Assembly (NCBI GenBank): GCA_029781115.1
Contig: JAKOXG010000011.1
Span: forward strand, 210,203 to 274,202
DNA length: 64,000 nucleotides
Source of the DNA: Candidatus Cloacimonadota bacterium
Lineage (GTDB): Bacteria; Cloacimonadota; Cloacimonadia; Cloacimonadales; Cloacimonadaceae
Direction of reading: 5' to 3'
Shown: positions 18,501-27,418 of the stretch, piece by piece
How the letters are laid out: each line of letters starts with the position of its first letter
Position numbering within the stretch: position 1 is the stretch's first letter
Program-made: the position numbers and the translations under genes
The notes under the pieces: model-generated
Databases searched by the model: none
What the model was told of the DNA's origin: nothing
The model's input: the letters and a program-made list of their open reading frames with translations, nothing else

Positions 18501-21500
18501 ATATGCACAGTGGTGGCAACCTGGTTATGATGATGAACCGTCCCATGAATGCCCCCTCCTACTCCTCAGGCGAAAACTTCAGATGTCAGACTATCGGCAA
18601 CAACCGCGCTCGTAATATCTCAAGCGGGGGCATCACTATCGATCCCTACGACCCTCCCGAAGGATTACTCACGGGGCAGTTTCCAAAGACTACCTTCTAC
18701 TACACCTCGACTCTGATCGAAAACGACTTGGGCGTCGTAACCATCACCGGCAACACCTGTCCCACCGTGGGTGTACCCTCAACTTACACCGTTCGCTTGC
18801 GGAACCATGGCATAGAGGCTCAAGACACCTACACCGTAAAACTCGTGGATTCAAACAATGTGCAGCTTGCCAGCGTGGCAGGACCTCCCATCCAAAGCCA
18901 GCAAACAGTGGAAGTGGAGCTTCCCTGGACACCTACCACTCAAGGTAATTGCGCAATCTATGGAAAAGTGGAAATGGCTGGCGATCAAATCTCCAACAAC
19001 AACTTCACACGGCCTCTCAACCTCGTGGTCAGTCCCGCAGGAGTGTTGGCACTCACTGTGGGCGATGGCAATGAGAGTGCGCGCATACCCATTGATATGT
19101 TATATAGACACTTCCTCTTCCAGAGCCTCTACTTTCCGGACGAGATGGGAGGCTCCATAGGAAGAATCACGGGCCTGAGGTTCTACAATCAATTCAATAG
19201 CAACCTCGATGAGATACCCATCTCTATCTGGCTGGGTACCACCACGCAAAACAGCTTGGTTGAAGGGTTTATTTCCCCTATGGAGCTCACCTTGGTGTAT
19301 GATGGGCCGGTAGATTTACCCAGCGGAGACAACATCATCGACATCGCCTTTGATGAACCGTTTTTGTTCTTGGGTGACACCAACCTGGTGGTATCGGTCT
19401 ACAAGAATAACACGAACCCCCTTCCACAGACAAACTGCTTCAAGTGTCAAACTGTGGGAACCAACCGCAGCAGAAAAGCGTCTTCATTCCATGCAAACTT
19501 CGATCTCACGAATACTTCTTTGGGAACTCCCACTGGTCAATTCCCCATGACCACTTTCGTGACGGTACCGGGTGGAGTGGGGCAGATCTACGGGACTGTG
19601 ACAGGTGCAAACAACCAACCCCTCAGCGGCGTGGCAGTAAGCCTCAATGATGGCGAATATTACACCACCACAAACGCTTCCGGACAATATCAACTAACCA
19701 ATGTCTTTACACAGGCCTACACCCTCTCCTTCAGCGTGCATGGTTATCACGAACACACTCAGACCTTGGTAATCGAATCTGACGATGAACTCACCATTGA
19801 CGTGACCTTGCAGCTCTTGCCTCAAGTGAGCGTGACCGGAACCATCCTGGCCAGCGACTCTGGAGAAGGAATCCCCGATGTCCTGATTACGCTTAGTGGC
19901 TATGAGCCCTACAGCACCAATACAAACGCTGCAGGTGTTTTCACATTCCCCAACGTATTCGCTGGCCATACTTACGATTACAGCATCCGTGCCCGTGACT
20001 ACACTCCAATAAGCGGCCAGGTGACTATCGGCAACACAAACCACGACATGGGCCAAATCAATCTCATCGAAATACCTTACGCTCCCATGAGTGTAACTGC
20101 TGCAGTAAACGACATCGGCAACGCTGTCAATATCGCTTGGCTGGCTCCAGACTCCGACGCTATGGAGGTCGTCGAGAGCTTTGAAGACACTGAATTCCCG
20201 CCCACTGGCTGGACTCAAACCATCACCAACGAGAGCGCCCCAAACGCCGCGGGCATCTATCCCACCTGGTGCAGAATAGCTACCGTCACCGTCTTGGACG
20301 AAACTATCACTCCCACCGAGGGCAGCTTCCAAGCCGGCTTGCACTGGGATTACAATCACCAGGACGAGTGGCTGATCACACCATCACTCAACTGCCCGCC
20401 CATTGCCTACCTCAGCTTTGACACCCACGCGTATTTCGGATCCGTGGATGGTGATCACCACTATGTGAAAGTCTCCACAGACAACGGCACCACCTGGACA
20501 GTTCTCTGGGATGCTTCTGAGCAAACCGGCGGCTGGAACCGTTATTCCTCACCAGTTACCGTTGACTTGAGTGCCTACTCCGGTGAACAAATCAAGATCG
20601 CCTTCCACGCCGAAGACCCACCTGACAACACAGGCCTCCGCTACTCCTGGTATATAGATAATGTCTACATCGGCTATGGCAGCGTTAGATTACAACTTGA
20701 CTTGGATGGCTTTACCAGAGTGTCGGCAGACGGTAATCAACGTCGGGCTTTCGGCAATCTACCCCTCAGAGCAATGTCTCGCAGAGCAAAGGAAGGAAAT
20801 ACCCGCGCTGAGCCCAGCGCACCGCGTCCTAACGAGGGTGACCTTGCGCACCGTTCGCCAAGGGTGCTGACCGGTTATATGGCCTACAGATTGCAGGCAG
20901 AACAAGAACAAAACGAAGGCACTTGGGAGGTATTGACGAGCGAACCCACCAATGCGCTCAGCCTCACTGATTCCGGTTGGGATGCGCTGCCAAACGGTAG
21001 CTACCTCTGGGCTATCAAAGCCATCTATACCAACGGCGTCACCTCTGTAGCCAGCTTCTCAAATATCATCAACAAGCATGCTATCACGGGAATTATAGCA
21101 GGAACTGTGAGACGTGAAAACGCCACCGGTATCGCTGGTGCAACCGTAACCAATGGAACCGAGACCACCACCACAAACTCTATGGGTGCCTACACACTGA
21201 TCGTTCCCGTGGGTTGTCACTCGGTGACCGCATCTGCTGCGGGATATGCTGACCTGACCGTGGACGATGTGCCGGTCAACCAAGACCTCACTACCACCGT
21301 AAACTTTATCTTGGAGGAAGTGAGCAATGATGATAACCTGCTACCCGTAGCAGTTACTGCACTAAACGGCAACTACCCCAACCCCTTTAACCCTGAAACT
21401 ACCATCAGTTACAGCGTCAAGGAACCCGGGAAGGTAAAGCTGGAAGTCTATAACATCAAAGGACAACTGGTGAGAACCTTGGTGGATGAAGAGCAGGTTA

Positions 21501-21628
21501 CAGGTCATTATAAACTGATCTTCGATGCGAGGGATGACCGTGGACGCCCCATCTCCAGCGGTGTATACATGCTGAAGATGGTAGCTCCCGGATACCGCAA
21601 GACATCCAAGATGATCCTCATGCAATAA
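15596..21628 (+). CDS. Giant secreted multidomain protein with FlgD-like C-terminal sorting domain
   Basis: 2010 aa; AAAGGAG precedes ATG 15596. Signal peptide at residues 1-24. Two jelly-roll-like tandem units (about 30-200 and 290-460) repeat the pattern 'NLVIAVxENTP'. A choice-of-anchor-D/ASH-like Ig unit is at ~470-590. Two long paralogous units each start with a CARDB-like domain (near 753 and 1041). CarboxypepD_reg-like beta-sandwiches lie at ~1328-1500 and ~1831-1905, and a cleaved-adhesin/choice-of-anchor-J unit (FEDTEFPPTGW ... YSWYIDNVYIG) at ~1526-1700. The end (NYPNPFNPETTISY to SSGVYMLKM) is a FlgD Ig-like/type A sorting domain. The whole suggests a surface-exposed or released adhesin. 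An Arg-rich stretch at ~1700-1760 looks unlike its surroundings. No protease triad was seen. Confidence 0.9.
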   Translation: MKRLTSLIVAIAVGLIIGLNALTITVGTTMETVSLYPIHTQRSYNYTQQIYTQSQINQQGEISKIRFFRHHSGELDNSHNWVVYMGHTARDFFPNTWECVPADSLTQVFSGSLLDNFPAPGQWMEITLDTPFSYNNSNNLLVAVYENTPDYSETVMWAGFDSGNYRGLYYGSNSIDPDVNAPPHANQRSRRIASIQFVFTDTEAPVAPALVFPENYATIVNGQALEWALPTGTADVTGYDVYIDGTLVSDNQVSNQYLLTDLESGPHTWHVVARNDIGSSPPSATGNFTIATGLIIGDGTLEGVLPVYAYQDYSYTQSIFLQSEINISNQRIERIAYYWNGAGVGTNTSDWKVYMGHVQRSGFDSMSDWVPVSHMIQVFDGHLNIPATPGWIEIELDTPFVYNNMDNLVIAVDENTPNHDGNNQRFYSTPTPDQYRSIHYYYGGSNPDPASPPNGFLQPAYPNIMIKFGDLPTSPVLEVIPPGLNFGTVIYGQPNEPLTVMASNMGGGTINLTAADVSLIGQNAAEFSFDPANLPATLGSGQYVFIPVTVTGFTTGQVSATLRIIYDGQNHDVHLTAVVSPVNTIMIGNGTQAQGYPFGTLWGFERSASLYTADQIGIVGTLDMVAWDCATPANINIPYKIWAKNTTETALTPQTWQSFTAGATLLKQGTFTPNTSGWKSFQLDTPFSYTGSGLIIAIESNYGGSGIESDHSFRYTNLGTQRHQVWRYDNSEPTGNGWIYADIPNIMMHIATDVEDDLCAINISGSLTPTVGQETSYTVRIRNNGSINQSNYQVKLMGHNNAQLAVVNGPPINSGMTADVELLWTPTVVGPTTLCGKVELDGDEVAINNQTAPVAVDVQPAGVVAVTIGSGDELARIPMDFWARNSLYETLYLSDELGFTTGTITSIAFFNQFNNNVDIGATKVFLGSTTQNDLSGGFIPATELTMVYDGDICYPSGNNTILIDLQTPYMHSGGNLVMMMNRPMNAPSYSSGENFRCQTIGNNRARNISSGGITIDPYDPPEGLLTGQFPKTTFYYTSTLIENDLGVVTITGNTCPTVGVPSTYTVRLRNHGIEAQDTYTVKLVDSNNVQLASVAGPPIQSQQTVEVELPWTPTTQGNCAIYGKVEMAGDQISNNNFTRPLNLVVSPAGVLALTVGDGNESARIPIDMLYRHFLFQSLYFPDEMGGSIGRITGLRFYNQFNSNLDEIPISIWLGTTTQNSLVEGFISPMELTLVYDGPVDLPSGDNIIDIAFDEPFLFLGDTNLVVSVYKNNTNPLPQTNCFKCQTVGTNRSRKASSFHANFDLTNTSLGTPTGQFPMTTFVTVPGGVGQIYGTVTGANNQPLSGVAVSLNDGEYYTTTNASGQYQLTNVFTQAYTLSFSVHGYHEHTQTLVIESDDELTIDVTLQLLPQVSVTGTILASDSGEGIPDVLITLSGYEPYSTNTNAAGVFTFPNVFAGHTYDYSIRARDYTPISGQVTIGNTNHDMGQINLIEIPYAPMSVTAAVNDIGNAVNIAWLAPDSDAMEVVESFEDTEFPPTGWTQTITNESAPNAAGIYPTWCRIATVTVLDETITPTEGSFQAGLHWDYNHQDEWLITPSLNCPPIAYLSFDTHAYFGSVDGDHHYVKVSTDNGTTWTVLWDASEQTGGWNRYSSPVTVDLSAYSGEQIKIAFHAEDPPDNTGLRYSWYIDNVYIGYGSVRLQLDLDGFTRVSADGNQRRAFGNLPLRAMSRRAKEGNTRAEPSAPRPNEGDLAHRSPRVLTGYMAYRLQAEQEQNEGTWEVLTSEPTNALSLTDSGWDALPNGSYLWAIKAIYTNGVTSVASFSNIINKHAITGIIAGTVRRENATGIAGATVTNGTETTTTNSMGAYTLIVPVGCHSVTASAAGYADLTVDDVPVNQDLTTTVNFILEEVSNDDNLLPVAVTALNGNYPNPFNPETTISYSVKEPGKVKLEVYNIKGQLVRTLVDEEQVTGHYKLIFDARDDRGRPISSGVYMLKMVAPGYRKTSKMILMQ

Positions 21629-21647
21629 TCATCCATAGATAATTGGC

Positions 21648-21677
21648 AAAGCCGGCTCAAATCAGAGTCGGCTTTTT
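21648..21677 (+). terminator. Rho-independent terminator after the giant gene
   Basis: AAAGCCGGCTC ... GAGTCGGCTTTTT hairpin with a six-base loop, 20 nt after the stop. Confidence 0.85.
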
Positions 21678-21771
21678 CTTAAGTTAAATGTAAATCCCTG
21701 TTCATCTGTGAACCTTCCCGAATTGGCGTACTTTTTGCATGTAGATACAGCCAAGGGCTACAATTCTTAAC

Positions 21772-21800
21772 TTGACAGGCAATGCCAATGTGCCAAATTG
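21772..21800 (+). promoter_or_regulatory. Putative promoter of the truncated sigma-like gene
   Basis: TTGACA (21772-21777), 17 nt, AAATTG (21795-21800). CTTGACAGGCAATGCC (21771-21786) differs by one base from the block at 63841-63856. Confidence 0.5.
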
Positions 21801-21836
21801 TGACTCATAGGTGGCCGAAAAGGAGATATTATTCAG

Positions 21837-22172
21837 ATGAAACGGGCTTATACAGCTGACATCAGCCAAGATCAAAGTGAAGCCGTCTTTGGGCAGATCG
21901 CCCAATTGGCAACGCAGACCTTCAGCTATATGGATCTGTCCTCAGATCTCGTCAAAGCCGCTCAGGTGCAGCTTTTGGAGAGCTCTATATCCCAAGATTC
22001 TGCAGAACTGACGCAAGATTTTGTCGCCAATACTCTTTTCCCAAAGGCGGTAGATAACGTGTTTGCGGGCTATCAGAAAGATTGCTACCGATTCAGTTTG
22101 TCCAAGACCCAGGACGCCGATCTCTCTGATGACATCGCTCAGGAAGCCATCAAATTGCTGTTGCTAAAATAG
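21837..22172 (+). CDS. Truncated paralogue of the sigma-like regulator (N-terminal part only)
   Basis: 111 aa, closely similar to residues 1-110 of the protein at 13973: shared blocks include FGQIAxLA, DLVKAAQ, FVANTLFPxAV and SLSKTQDxxLSxDIAQEA. It stops right after the first region-2 helix (KLLLLK, then TAG), so the presumed promoter-recognition parts are absent. AAAGGAG precedes the ATG. The frame is intact with mostly conservative changes, so it may be a retained short protein (for example a competitor or a secretion-linked regulator) or a recent remnant. It lies directly before the beta-helix gene, as the full-length copy lies before the giant protein. Confidence 0.7.
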   Translation: MKRAYTADISQDQSEAVFGQIAQLATQTFSYMDLSSDLVKAAQVQLLESSISQDSAELTQDFVANTLFPKAVDNVFAGYQKDCYRFSLSKTQDADLSDDIAQEAIKLLLLK

Positions 22173-22189
22173 CATCAGTTAGTAACAAG

Positions 22190-22218
22190 GGTAGGGGTGG
22201 CACTCCACCCCTGCCTTT
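22190..22218 (+). terminator. Strong intergenic hairpin, possible attenuator
   Basis: Eleven-bp stem GGTAGGGGTGG / CCACCCCTGCC (22190-22200 and 22205-22215, loop CACT) then TTT. It separates the truncated regulator from the beta-helix gene, whose AAGGAG begins about 10 nt later. The short T tract makes full termination doubtful. Confidence 0.6.
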
Positions 22219-22237
22219 CGTAAATCAAGGAGCGAAG

Positions 22238-24601
22238 ATGAAAGCATATTTGACTGTGATTATATTGATCTTCTCCGGGTTTCTTTGCTCTGTAACCCGC
22301 ACAGTTTCCCTGGACGGATCTCAGCAGTTCACCTCTATTCAAGAGGCAGTTTCGGCATCATCATCTTATGACACAGTACTCGTCTACCCGGGCAGATACT
22401 TTGAAAGCATTACGATCAGCAATGACAACATTAGTTTGGTTAGCTTGGAGGAAAGCACCGGTGCTGCAGCATACATAGATTCAACCATCATTGATGGGAC
22501 TCATACTGTTGGTGGTATTATGGTTAACCAGCACAAGACCGGAATCCTGATCCGCGGTTTCTCTATTGCCAATGGAATAGGCGGCGGAGTGGTACTTAGC
22601 ATTTCATCGGAAGCAAGGGTTACCAACTGTAAAATCTTCGGCAGGACAGCACGGAATGGAGCGGGAGTGAATGTGGGGGGAGCATCAGTGTATCTATCGG
22701 GAGTTGAAATATATGACAACTATGCTTTCGGTCTTGGCGGCGGACTATATGCATCGGAGCCCACAGGCTATCCTTGGAACATCACTTTCGATCCTGTCAA
22801 TCGCTGTTCTATATACAATAATCGTGCCGGATCTGGCCAGGACATATACATACAGCAAGCACGCAGTGACCTGGATCTGCCCCTGGATACTTTTTCCATA
22901 GCAAATCCTGATGGATACCATGCGATTTATCTGAGTTATAGATCCAATGACGAACTCTATCATATCAATTTTGATATCCTGAATGCGCATCATCAAGAGC
23001 TTGATTGTGACATCTATGTTTCTCCTACGGGTGACGACGGCAACGATGGTTTGAGCCCCGAAACTGCCCTAAAAACCATCCACAATGCCATTTATTTAGC
23101 CGCCTCTGATAGCCTGAAACCGGTCACGGTGCACATCCTGCCGGGCGTATATTCCCGCACCGATAACGACCAAATCTTTCCCATTGCTCTTAAAAGTTGG
23201 GTTATCCTGCAAGGTGGCGGGATTGATGCAACGAACTTGGTCTTGGAGCCTCATCCTGTTTTTATCGATGGTTATAGACACCAAGACATAACATTTCATG
23301 CCAACAAAGTGAATGGTGCAACTGTTGCCAACATGAAGCTTACGTCAAGAGACACATATAGTTCTGGCGTATTATCAGGTTCGTATAGTACAATCAATTT
23401 AAAGAACATTTATATCACTTCATTTTTCTCGGATCACAGCCACATTATCACGCTTTTTACGAGCAGTGAACGAGAGACTGTCTGGGACAATGTTACCTTT
23501 GAAAACATCGTCACATCCGAGGCTGGTCTAATATATATCGATTTGGGTTTTTGGGGCTCAATTAGAAACTCCAGATTCCTGAATATTGAATCAACCTTCC
23601 AATCAGCATCCATAGGAACCCAATTGATTACCATTCACGCGGATAAGTCGTTTGAGTTTGAGAACTGCCAATTCAGCAATCTAAGCCTGCAAGATGATGA
23701 TTCTATCGCCATTGCCGTAGCCTGGATACAGTTCCCCCAACAACAAAACCAGTTTGCACTCCGGAATTGCTTATTTAGCGATAGCTATTCCCAGTTCGGG
23801 CTTGCAAGCGTAGTTGGCAGAAATAACTCTCTTGTTGATATTACCAACTGCACCTTCGCAGGGAATCAGGGCAATAACTTCACTCTGCAGGTTGGTGCGA
23901 ATGTGAATATAAGCAATTCCATCTTCTACAATGATACACCCTACCAGATCAGAGAATATCCCGGGTTTGAATCCCCAAATGAGCACGGCAGCATCACCAT
24001 AGACTACTCCTTGGTTAAAGATGGTGTTAACGGCGTCTTGTCGTCTCCGATACCAGGAAGTAGCTTGAACTTCCTGCCCAGCAGCATTGATACCGATCCT
24101 CTCTTTCTGGGTGGATATGACATCAACAACCCGCTGTATTACAGCCTTTCCGCCGTCTCACCCTGTATCAATACCGGCACACCTGATACCGCCGACTTGA
24201 ATTTGCCGCCCTATGATCTGGCAGGTAATTGGCGCATCTGGGATGGGCAGATAGATATGGGCTGCTATGAATATGGCAGCGAACCCTGGGTGAGTGTAGA
24301 TGATCCCACCATCCCAGAAGCACCTTCGGTAAGTCTGGAAGCCTGGCCCAATCCCTTCAAGGTTTTTACCAATATCAGGGTCAACATGGAAAAAGCCCAG
24401 AGTGCCAGTATCTCTATCTACAACATCAAAGGGCAGAAGGTGAAAACCATCGCACTTGATTCGCAAAAAAGCGGTGAGCAGCATACATATTGGGATGGCA
24501 GGGATGCCGATAACAGGCAATGCTCCAGCGGGATATACCTGATCAATCTGCAAGTAAATGGCAGAAATGTGAGCAATAAGAAGGTGACGTTGGTGAGGTA
24601 G
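22238..24601 (+). CDS. Secreted right-handed beta-helix protein with C-terminal sorting domain
   Basis: 787 aa with a signal peptide (1-18). After an N-terminal helix ladder beginning with the 'FTSIQEAVSAS' entry typical of pectate-lyase-like folds, residues ~80-190 show repeated NCxI/G rungs. A DUF1565-type entry (DIYVSPTGDDGNDGLSPETA) starts at ~256 and begins a second helix running to ~640 with rungs such as NCLFSDS, NCTFAGN and NSIFYND. The C-terminus (~701-787: AWPNPFKVFTNIRV to SSGIYLINL) is the FlgD-like sorting domain. AAGGAG lies upstream of ATG 22238. Likely a surface or released polysaccharide-binding protein; no lyase residues can be assigned. Confidence 0.88.
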   Translation: MKAYLTVIILIFSGFLCSVTRTVSLDGSQQFTSIQEAVSASSSYDTVLVYPGRYFESITISNDNISLVSLEESTGAAAYIDSTIIDGTHTVGGIMVNQHKTGILIRGFSIANGIGGGVVLSISSEARVTNCKIFGRTARNGAGVNVGGASVYLSGVEIYDNYAFGLGGGLYASEPTGYPWNITFDPVNRCSIYNNRAGSGQDIYIQQARSDLDLPLDTFSIANPDGYHAIYLSYRSNDELYHINFDILNAHHQELDCDIYVSPTGDDGNDGLSPETALKTIHNAIYLAASDSLKPVTVHILPGVYSRTDNDQIFPIALKSWVILQGGGIDATNLVLEPHPVFIDGYRHQDITFHANKVNGATVANMKLTSRDTYSSGVLSGSYSTINLKNIYITSFFSDHSHIITLFTSSERETVWDNVTFENIVTSEAGLIYIDLGFWGSIRNSRFLNIESTFQSASIGTQLITIHADKSFEFENCQFSNLSLQDDDSIAIAVAWIQFPQQQNQFALRNCLFSDSYSQFGLASVVGRNNSLVDITNCTFAGNQGNNFTLQVGANVNISNSIFYNDTPYQIREYPGFESPNEHGSITIDYSLVKDGVNGVLSSPIPGSSLNFLPSSIDTDPLFLGGYDINNPLYYSLSAVSPCINTGTPDTADLNLPPYDLAGNWRIWDGQIDMGCYEYGSEPWVSVDDPTIPEAPSVSLEAWPNPFKVFTNIRVNMEKAQSASISIYNIKGQKVKTIALDSQKSGEQHTYWDGRDADNRQCSSGIYLINLQVNGRNVSNKKVTLVR

Positions 24602-24624
24602 CGGTTGCGCCTTTGGCGAGGTTT

Positions 24625-24995
24625 TAGGTGTTAGGTTTTAGGTTCTAGGGGCTGACGCACGTTTCAGGGATGCACGTGCTCTTGTATGGTCGCTTGCCAT
24701 AGCGACCAAAAGGTAGCCGGCGCTTGCCCTTAGCGCCGCATGCAGGCGCAGCCTGCAGAGTCGGCAAATGCAGTTTACCTCGGCCTAACTCCACATACCA
24801 AAACATACGCATCATCGGAGCTGTGCTGGTGTTGGAGCTGGATATATTATGTGGTAGAGATTGAGGCAGTGGCGAGCTGGAAGGAACATCAAGCTGCGCT
24901 TGATTGCGGCGGTTTGGCAACCTCCGGCTACAGGTGGGTCGCTTTGGCAAGCGACCATACTGCGGCGGTTTGGCGACCGCCCATACAAGACATTC
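24625..24995. repeat. Intergenic repeat mosaic
   Basis: G-rich heptamer array TTTTAGGTGTTAGG (24629-24650), then GGTCGCTTGCCATAGCGACC, GGTAGCCGGCGCTTGCC, a CATCAAGCTGCGCTTGATTG near-palindrome and GCGGCGGTTTGGCAACC modules. No gene seen. The stretch 24750-24870 appears unique and AT-richer. Confidence 0.8.
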
Positions 24996-25037
24996 ATGGA
25001 TAATCATATCACAAACGCAGTTAGTTACACTTTTGCA

Positions 25038-25066
25038 TTGACAAATTTGCCTGATCTCAAAGATGG
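25038..25066 (+). promoter_or_regulatory. Possible promoter of the SLC13 transporter gene
   Basis: TTGACA (25038-25043) followed by AAGATG (25060-25065) after 16 nt. Weak match. Confidence 0.3.
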
Positions 25067-25137
25067 AATGTAGAAAGACGGAATTTGGTCTGAATTGACG
25101 CAACTACTACTATAGCATGTAAATAGAGACAAGAGCA

Positions 25138-26892
25138 ATGTTTGAGATTACCTTTATGTTCATCATGTTGGGGGTGGCCATCGTTTGGTGGCACTGGGGT
25201 CTTTTGCGTCATGATTTGGTGGCTATGCTTCTGCTTTTTGTCTTGGTTTTTGCCGGTATTGTGCCCGCAACGCGTGCATTCATCGGCTTTTCGCATCCGG
25301 CGGTGATCATGTTGGTCTCTGCAATGATCATCAGCAGATCATTTCAGGAAAGTGGCATTTTCGACTTTTTGGGTAAAGCGTTAGACAAAATGGGTTCCGA
25401 TCCCGTGAATCTGATCTTGGTATTATCGCTGATTGCCATGGTTTCCTCGGCATTTCTCTCCTCCTATATCACCGTGATGCTGCTGATGCCTATCGCCCTC
25501 AATCTAACCGGCAAAAGGGGTATCCATGCCTCGCGGGTGCTTTTGCCCATCGCTTTTTCTGCCATTTTGGGCAGCACTATCACCATGATCGGCTCGGTGC
25601 CCAATATCATCGTATCTTGTTTGCAGCCAGAGAGTTTGGGCATCTTTACCTTTGCGCCCAAAAACCTGCCCATCGCTCTGGTAGGCGTACTCTTTTTGGG
25701 GCTGGTGGCGGGGAATATGCTGCATAAAAACCTTTCAAAAGACAAGCGGGATGAGGATATCAACATCGAGGATTACATCACGGAAGTGAAGGTGCTGAAG
25801 GAGTCGCGCTTGGCGGGCTCCACGCTGCGGCGCATCATGCAAAATGCGGATTACGAGGTGACGGTGATCGCTTTGGTGCGTGAGAAGTTGCAGCAGGATG
25901 TGATCGACCCTGATGAGGAGCTGCTGCCGGACGATATTTTGATCATTGAGGCGGATAGTGCCAACCTCAAGACCTTTATGGAATACACCAATGCCAAGCT
26001 GATGGGAGGGCGTAAGTTCCGCAAGGATATCACGGGTGCCAGGAATATCTCCATGCGTGAGGTGGTGGTACTCAAAGATTCCGTCCTGGCGGGCAAAACA
26101 GCAGCGGGAATCAATATCCGCAGTCGCTTTGGTGTCAATCTCTTAGCCATCTCCCGCGGGCAGAGGCAGAGCATTCACCGCTTAGCCAAAAGCAAGATCA
26201 AGATTGGTGATGTGTTGCTCATCCAAGGACGCACGCAGATCTTGGACGAGGTCACCCACGCCATGGGCTGCTTGGGGCTTAAACCTCGGGGAAATAGAGA
26301 GAAAGATGGCCTCAGAGCCACGCTCAGCATCTTGGTGCTCACCACAGCTCTGATCTTGATGGGCTTGAGGGTGCTCAGCGCGCCATTGGCCCTGTCTGCT
26401 GCGGCGTTACTGCTGGCTCTGTGTCGCACGGTGGCACCCTATGAATTGGCTCGCAGTGTGGATTGGAGCTTGGTATTACTCTTGGCGGCGATGATCCCCG
26501 TGGGCGAAGCATTCTTGAGATGCGGTGCGGCGGATATGGTGGCTAATTCCTTGGATCACTTGGGGATAAATGAACCACTGTGGGTGAGACTTGGCATACT
26601 GATGAGCTTTTCCATGCTGCTCTCAAACCTGATCCACAATATCCCGGCTGCCATTTTGATGTCCATGGTGGCGTTGCAAATGGCGGCCGGAGACGTTGCC
26701 GACAGCCGCATCTTCCTGATGGGAGTGGCTTTGAGCTGCACGGCAAACTTTGTCAGCTCCCAAAGGCAGCCCGTCAATACCTTGGTGAAAGGTGCGGGGG
26801 GCTATCAGAACCTGGATTACTTCAAGGTGGGGCTGGCTTTGCAACTGTTGGTGCTGGTTTTTGGGGTGGTTGTGTTAGGTTTTAGGTTTTAG
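25138..26892 (+). CDS. SLC13/DASS-family permease with two TrkA-C domains
   Basis: 584 aa. The N-terminal half has about six hydrophobic segments (residues 1-200), a central cytoplasmic part (~210-380) holds two TrkA-C/RCK_C-like domains (VLKESRLAGSTLRR ... DDILIIEAD and VLKDSVLAGKTAAG ... GDVLLIQG), and a further set of membrane helices follows. This order is typical of SLC13-like anion transporters in bacteria; the substrate (sulfate, dicarboxylate or other anion) is not readable. The ATG lacks a strong Shine-Dalgarno. The last codons (LGFRF, stop TAG) are made of the heptamer repeat TTAGGTTTTAGGTTTTAG, so the array begins inside the gene. Confidence 0.88.
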   Translation: MFEITFMFIMLGVAIVWWHWGLLRHDLVAMLLLFVLVFAGIVPATRAFIGFSHPAVIMLVSAMIISRSFQESGIFDFLGKALDKMGSDPVNLILVLSLIAMVSSAFLSSYITVMLLMPIALNLTGKRGIHASRVLLPIAFSAILGSTITMIGSVPNIIVSCLQPESLGIFTFAPKNLPIALVGVLFLGLVAGNMLHKNLSKDKRDEDINIEDYITEVKVLKESRLAGSTLRRIMQNADYEVTVIALVREKLQQDVIDPDEELLPDDILIIEADSANLKTFMEYTNAKLMGGRKFRKDITGARNISMREVVVLKDSVLAGKTAAGINIRSRFGVNLLAISRGQRQSIHRLAKSKIKIGDVLLIQGRTQILDEVTHAMGCLGLKPRGNREKDGLRATLSILVLTTALILMGLRVLSAPLALSAAALLLALCRTVAPYELARSVDWSLVLLLAAMIPVGEAFLRCGAADMVANSLDHLGINEPLWVRLGILMSFSMLLSNLIHNIPAAILMSMVALQMAAGDVADSRIFLMGVALSCTANFVSSQRQPVNTLVKGAGGYQNLDYFKVGLALQLLVLVFGVVVLGFRF

Positions 26893-27418
26893 GTGTTAGG
26901 TATTAGGTGTTAGGAGCTGACGCTGGCTTCGGGGATGCGAATGCTTTTAATGGCATTTCGGATGGTTCTGGGCTTTCTTGTTTTTTCCACGGATATACAC
27001 GGATGAGGCGGCTTCGCCGCAGGTGTTAGGTGATAGGTTTTAGGTGTTAGTCGCTGCGCTTCGTATAGAGATACGCGTGCTTTTGGTGGCAATCCGAATG
27101 GTTCTGGTGCTCTTTACGGGGATCCGGATGGTTCTGGGCTTTCTGTTTTTTTTCACGGATACACACGAATTAACACGAATTATGGCCAGCTAACGCTGTT
27201 TTGCTTGCTTTTTCGGCGAGTGACAGTGTTCATAAAAGCACACTAACCCCTGAAATCAGCGCAGCTTTCTCTCCCTCTCTCGCTCTCTCCCTCTCTCCCT
27301 CATGCCGACGCAAGCGCCGCAGCTTCTCACGGTCTCGCTCAGCGAGGATAGCACGCGCAGCCCCGAAACTGGCGCAGCTCTAACACCTAACACCTAACAC
27401 CTAACACCTAAAACCTAA
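26877..27418. repeat. Intergenic repeat mosaic between convergent genes
   Basis: G-rich heptamers at 26877-26915, C-rich heptamers at 27382-27418. Between them: GGATGCGAATGCTTTTAATG, TTCACGGATACACACGAATT strings, GGCGGCTTCGCCGC, a repeated CCGAATGGTTCTGG/CCGGATGGTTCTGG phrase and a CTCTCCCTCTCTCGCTCTCT tract. Both arrays overlap the flanking stop codons. Confidence 0.85.

Noticed and set aside
27201..27383. 60-codon frame in the clpB downstream spacer
   Set aside because: Low-complexity polypyrimidine repeat; same tract recurs in other spacers.
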